Assembly (NCBI GenBank): GCA_049999725.1
Contig: JBNGIS010015541.1
Location: 1 to 24,430, forward strand
Direction of reading: 5' to 3'
DNA: 24,430 nt
Source of the DNA: Haplomitrium mnioides
Taxonomy: Eukaryota; Marchantiophyta; Haplomitriopsida; Calobryales
Positions 21,203 through 24,430 of this stretch are shown one piece after another. Position 1 is the first letter of the stretch; the number at the start of each line of letters is the position of its first letter. The notes under the pieces were generated by a model. That model worked only from the letters and a program-made list of their open reading frames with translations, did no database searches and was not told the origin of the DNA. The position numbers and the translations under genes were made by a program.

Positions 21203-21210
21203 ATTCCAAA

Positions 21211-21331
21211 TGTCGTGTACATACACATCGCTTACACAACTACATCGTCCACACACATTCCATGACATCTACAAACGTACAACCGAGAATGACAAACAAT
21301 TGAGTCTCATGCGAATACAATGCATGAGACC
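21211..21331 (+). repeat. 121-base direct repeat, copy A
   Basis: Runs from TGTCGTGTACATAC to TGCATGAGACC. Copy B is at 21597-21717 with the same length and roughly ten differences. It ends in a hairpin with a perfect 9-base stem (GTCTCATGC at 21304-21312, GCATGAGAC at 21322-21330) and a 9-base loop. Confidence 0.88.
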
Positions 21332-21341
21332 CCACAATGCT

Positions 21342-21370
21342 TTTCTTCGAGTGATGACTTCTCGAAGAAA
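21342..21370 (+). repeat. Hairpin, 10-base stem, between the 121-base repeats
   Basis: TTTCTTCGAG (21342-21351) and CTCGAAGAAA (21361-21370) are exact reverse complements around a 9-base loop. It lies 11 bases after the hairpin of copy A, so two hairpins of nearly equal geometry stand next to each other. Confidence 0.8.
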
Positions 21371-21596
21371 TTCCAAATATATGTTGATCTTTCGATATCC
21401 GAACCAGCACACCTTTGCTTACAAGGAATCCACGTTTCTCCAAGAACCACAATACCTCAGTTCTTCTCTTGGTTCACAAACGTGACATTGAAAGATAACC
21501 TTTCGATGAGAGTACATGGTTTTATATACTAAAACACAAAAAGACAAAAAACTCAAATGTTTAAAAATAGAAAACTACATGGAATGTTGTGACAGT

Positions 21597-21717
21597 TGTC
21601 ATGCGCATACATATCGCTTACACAACTACATCGTCCACACACATTCCATGACATCTACATACATACAGCAAAGAATGACAAACAATTAAGTCTCATGCGC
21701 ATACAATGCATGAGACC
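21597..21717 (+). repeat. 121-base direct repeat, copy B
   Basis: Equal in length to copy A (21211-21331), with the terminal 9-base-stem hairpin fully conserved although other positions differ. The 265 bases between the copies contain, on the - strand, a TATATAAA motif (complement of 21521-21528). The pair lies just beyond the 3' end of the decayed - strand methyltransferase-bearing element and could be part of its LTR or untranslated region; that link is inference. Confidence 0.85.
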
Positions 21718-21991
21718 TCATAATCACCCCTCTAGCTGGTGGTCAAGTCCCCTAATACTAGCTAGCCATCTATCTCCCAGAAGATTGATATACACCTACT
21801 AATGCATAGACTAGGAGGCCGAGTGCAATGGAGCTCTATCGTTCACCTACTATAATCTATGCCAACCCGAGAACTCAATGGAAACTAATTGTTCTATGAA
21901 CAGTGAGAGCAGAACCATGATTCGCCAAGAATAGTAACCAATGGAGGTGTCAAACATGACATATATCATCCTCTAAAACACCTTAAAAATC
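21718..21991. other. Spacer, no supported gene
   Basis: Lies between the 121-base repeat and the last recognisable piece of the - strand element. No frame has a motif I can read. It is probably the extreme C-terminal or 3' untranslated part of that element. Confidence 0.35.
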
Positions 21992-22093
21992 AACATAGTG
22001 GCTGCTCCTTTATGAGAACCACATAACATGTACTACAAACCTATAGGAACTGGTGCCACACTGAAGTCCATAGTGACATTGATGTTCGGAAGG
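21992..22093 (-). pseudogene. PHD-like zinc-finger remnant after the integrase
   Basis: In one - strand frame LPNINVTMDFSVAPVPIGL is followed by a stop and then YMLCGSHKGAATML. A Cys-x-x-Gly stretch with ATMLL spacing is typical of the start of PHD-type fingers (C-x2-C ... MLLCD-x-C ... WH-x2-C). Only the first half survives; the later Cys and His ligands are not readable. Assignment is tentative. Confidence 0.4.
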
Positions 22094-22149
22094 TAACAAG
22101 GTGTACAATTGCGCACATGATCCTTCCAAACTATGCCATCATGTCCTTC

Positions 22150-22734
22150 GAGCTGCAAAAATCCCAAAGGCTACTAGTACCTCACGTACATGTAGAATCC
22201 GGCGTCCAGTAGTAACATCAAGTGTCAACGGTGTTGTGTATTGCACATAAACATAATCACCATGATGAAATCTTTGAATCCTAGTGCGATATCCACCTCC
22301 ATGTATGGTAGCATATCATAAAGTATGACAATGTTGAGCAATGGCAAGGTTGTCAAACGCCATGGGCATGACTCTCTCAAACACCCGGGCTCTCTTTGAA
22401 CACACTTGCACCCAAGCATCTGGATCATCAGATCCACAACCATAGTGACATCATGTTGAATAGAGGAGGGTAAATCAGGGTCCCTCCCATCAATCCAGAC
22501 TCGCAAAATCTGAGCCCCTTTCCACCTGAATCTCACAATCCAAGTAAGACTATACAAATCCACGGCTTATCCCAGCACATGGCATCTCTCAATTTTGGCG
22601 TCAGAAGCAATAGCAGTGGTGCTAGTGGAAAACCCCATTGCTCTCTTTCTCTCATCAGCGTTGGGTCCCACCAGTCTCTCCAAGATTGCATCCCAAATAA
22701 TATCAAGGCCTCTTGCTCGAAACATCAAATGCAA
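22150..22734 (-). pseudogene. Integrase C-terminal remnant of the - strand element
   Basis: Pieces in shifting frames read SWRDWWDPTL (22657-22685), GRDPDLPSSIQHDVTMVVDL within a 112-codon open frame (22563-22225), NLAIAQH (22331-22351), HGGGYRTRIQRFHHGDYVYV (ending about 22240) and ILHVREVLASGI. The order of a GR-P block, an AQHRDTLRYA-like helix and a GDYVYV strand is that of the end of a gypsy integrase core followed by the C-terminal DNA-binding region. At least two frameshifts and a stop interrupt it. Confidence 0.55.
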
Positions 22735-23092
22735 GGTTTCTTACCAGTAAATAAATTGGCCCCTCTTCAGTTAAGTGGTCTACTCCTATCAATAAGCTGT
22801 TGGTCGGTAATGCACGCAGATAACCTCACACTGCACTAACTGAAAGCAATCATGGAAATTGCTCAACCATCAGCACCACATGACTCAAGGAGATTCAATA
22901 GGCGATCTCACTCTTCTCCACATACAAATATTGCCGAATTGGAATCCTTGCCTGGAGCACTACAACTAACCCTATATTGATGCCTCCAAACAACTCCAAC
23001 AAACATATACCATCAGCAGGATACTGCCATGAAATTGGTATAGTATCTAATGGTGAAAGATCTACAGGTCCAGATGTGACAAAACCATCCAA
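22735..23092 (-). pseudogene. C5-cytosine methyltransferase-like fragment (motif I region)
   Basis: The frame 23092-22895 contains ICLLELFGGINIGLVVVLQA followed by RQYLYVEKSEIA. This matches motif I of cytosine-5 methyltransferases, the S-adenosylmethionine pocket (D/E-L-F-x-G-x-x-x-G), with the acidic strand-2 residue in YVE. After a stop the continuation is still readable to about 22740: EQFP, GYLRALPTNSLLIGVDHL and GPIYLLV. That is the spacing expected of a DNMT3-like fold up to the strand before the catalytic Pro-Cys motif. The PC motif itself, ENV and target recognition are absent because the sequence breaks off there. It is inactive. Rossmann-type methyltransferases of other kinds remain possible. 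Confidence 0.5.
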
Positions 23093-23577
23093 TACAGGCT
23101 ATAGCGCAAGTGCGTCTTGCCAAACATCCTCAACCTTGGACGTATGTACCTGCACATTCTCTTCTTACTTCCACTCACAAGAATCACCTCACCTGACAAC
23201 GATGATAATGGCATCATAACCTTTGGAGACACCTCATCAATGGAAGAAATGTCAACTACATGCGCATTCCCCTCTAGCAAGTCAGAGTAGTCGGTGATAA
23301 CCCCACAAAATGCTGATAGTGCCATATGCTGAAATAGTGGACCCCCAACTGGTCCACTGAATCTGACAGACAATCTACTCAATCGTGCCTCTTTAGATCG
23401 CCATCTAGGTCGATAAAACACTAACTCATCCCAAAAATCAACAGTGAACCCTATGGGATATAACATCCTATACCCTACCAAAACATTATAAGACTTGGCC
23501 TTGGTAAGTATGGTCCGAGCGCTGACATATGAGCTATATGTGGGATAATCAGCTTGGACTCTAAGCTCGATCTCTCC
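23062..23577 (-). pseudogene. Protease-tail and linker frame of the - strand element
   Basis: A 171-codon open frame bounded by a TAG at 23578-23580 and a stop at 23062-23064. It begins GEIELRVQADYPTYSSY, then SARTILTKAKSYNVLVGYR, then LYPIGFTVDFWDELVFYRP. In pepsin-like proteases of retroelements a block of this kind (aiming, transport and a final hydrophobic loop) follows the active site, and KAKSYNVLVG suits that part. The stop upstream replaces the junction to the active-site half. The end of this frame overlaps by 31 bases the start of the methyltransferase-like frame, so a frameshift at about 23070-23090 separates two parts that were once continuous. Confidence 0.55.
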
Positions 23578-23920
23578 CTATGTGATGTGCTGTGTGGGTG
23601 AATATCAGCCAGCGGATTGAGGTGCTGACACGCAATTCTTCCCAACAAGAGCAACATTGACACAATTCCGCATTGGAAAGTACAAGAGCGCCTCGAGAGC
23701 AGCAGGAATCCTTTATTTTGTAAGTACGAGGAGAGTGCATGGATTCATAGAGGAAAACGGGATCACGACGGAAGCAGAGGAGGGAGCAGTTATTGCCAGC
23801 AAGAAGGTGGGTACCACTACAATTCAAACTAAGCAAACAAGAGTCTGTGGGTCTCATGGGGATGCGGGAATCGAAGCCTAGCGGGGAGAAAGGAATGCCC
23901 ACCTTAGGCGAAGCGATCAA

Positions 23921-24430
23921 GAGAGGAGAGTGGAGCTACAAAACAGAAATCCAAAGGTACTCAAGGAAGAGGGAGACCGCGAAGAATGCCTGCAGATGCC
24001 ACACATGAGAAGCAATGATTGGAGACAGGAAGGAGGAGTCGAGATCTTTGCAAGAGCAAACTAGGCCAAGGAGCGGGAGACGCCTCAATCCTGCAAGCAA
24101 GAGTGAGCCTCACAAGGGGCAAACCCCTTTTCTTCGAGTCCGTAGGTCTTAGTGGAAACGTGGAGTCTTCTGAAGACTGCGAAAGATTCCACGGAAACTT
24201 GGCGTCTCTAGAGCGCTTAAGAGGATTCTACGGATGACGTGGCGGCACCAAGAAGCTTGTAGGTCTTTGTGGAGAGGTGGCGGGGCCCGAAGAGCTTAAC
24301 AGGATTTCGCCTTCCTAAGTGGGGATCCCAGTTAAGTGGGTTCCAATTAGCCTTCCTACGTGGAGAGCCCACTTAACAAGGATCCGTTGAGGGGCCCAAT
24401 TGGAGAACAAGGAGGGATCAGCCAAAAGGG
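23921..24430. other. Right edge, no supported gene, short repeats
   Basis: No coding signal. GCCTTCCTAMGTGG is repeated directly at 24309-24322 and 24350-24363. GTTAAGTGGG (24331-24340) and CCCACTTAAC (24368-24377) form a perfect 10-base inverted repeat. ACGTGG motifs recur (near 24159, 24235, 24358). This could be the 5' untranslated region or LTR of the - strand element, which runs away from here, but nothing proves it. Confidence 0.4.

Larger units (their letters stand above)
21992..23920 (-). mobile_element. Decayed gypsy-type element with a cytosine methyltransferase-like domain
   Basis: Along the - strand the readable pieces are: a protease-end/linker frame (23577-23062), a C5-methyltransferase-like motif I segment (23092 to about 22740), an integrase C-terminal part (about 22720-22150) and a PHD-like zinc-finger remnant (about 22093-21992). 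Reverse transcriptase, RNase H and the integrase core are missing, and the methyltransferase segment runs straight into integrase-tail sequence near 22735, which suggests one large internal deletion. Upstream, 23578-23920 may hold the protease active-site region (GALVLSNAELCQ in one frame) but it is too damaged to be sure. No LTR was identified. Class assignment rests on my recognition of the family from short conserved blocks, without alignment. Confidence 0.6.

Noticed and set aside
1-24430. tRNA or rRNA genes
   Set aside because: No cloverleaf-like A/B box pair or rRNA core sequence was noticed on either strand; a covariance-model scan would settle it.

Overview
The window is nuclear DNA of a land plant. 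Three things show this: a fully spliceable plant-type receptor kinase gene with fifteen exons and GT-AG introns, plant-type LTR retrotransposons (Ty3/gypsy chromoviruses and a Ty1/copia element), and long AT-rich repeat-filled spacers. The introns are mostly 80-300 bases. The flavour of the gypsy-type elements, including one that carried a cytosine methyltransferase-like domain, leads me to guess a non-seed plant such as a bryophyte. That guess is weak, because nothing here fixes the species. A run of ten N at 6363-6372 marks an assembly gap inside a tandem repeat.

Left third (1-6500): unassigned sequence up to about 1389. Next comes a decayed chromovirus on the + strand, from reverse transcriptase through RNase H, integrase and chromodomain to a 3' LTR (about 1390-4756). 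It sits directly against the integrase tail, chromodomain and 3' LTR of a second, related chromovirus (4757 to about 6250). The junction looks like a same-strand nested insertion. The first LTR carries a dense cluster of perfect heat-shock-element repeats upstream of its TATA box. The second has weaker ones in a 50-base tandem repeat. A 26-base tandem repeat with the assembly gap follows.

Middle (6500-20500): remnants of a malectin-like/LRR receptor kinase lie on the - strand between about 7119 and 9694. Head to head with them is an apparently intact gene of the same broad class on the + strand (10856-19583). I can assemble it into a 918-residue protein with a signal peptide, malectin-like domain, LRRs, a transmembrane helix and a complete RD kinase. 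Its last intron is about 3.8 kb because it holds a decayed Ty1/copia element (15514-19189) with unusually short, 61-base, almost identical terminal repeats. The gene remains open because the element is confined to the intron.

Right (20500-24430): a 40-base minisatellite and a pair of 121-base direct repeats, each with a hairpin, are followed on the - strand by a heavily decayed gypsy-type element (about 21992-23920). Reading along the - strand, it shows a protease-tail/linker ORF, a C5-cytosine-methyltransferase-like motif I segment, an integrase C-terminal region and a PHD-like zinc-finger remnant. The methyltransferase catalytic part, reverse transcriptase, RNase H and integrase core are missing and appear deleted. 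This methyltransferase-bearing retrotransposon is the most unusual item in the window. The last 500 bases contain short direct and inverted repeats and no gene I can support.
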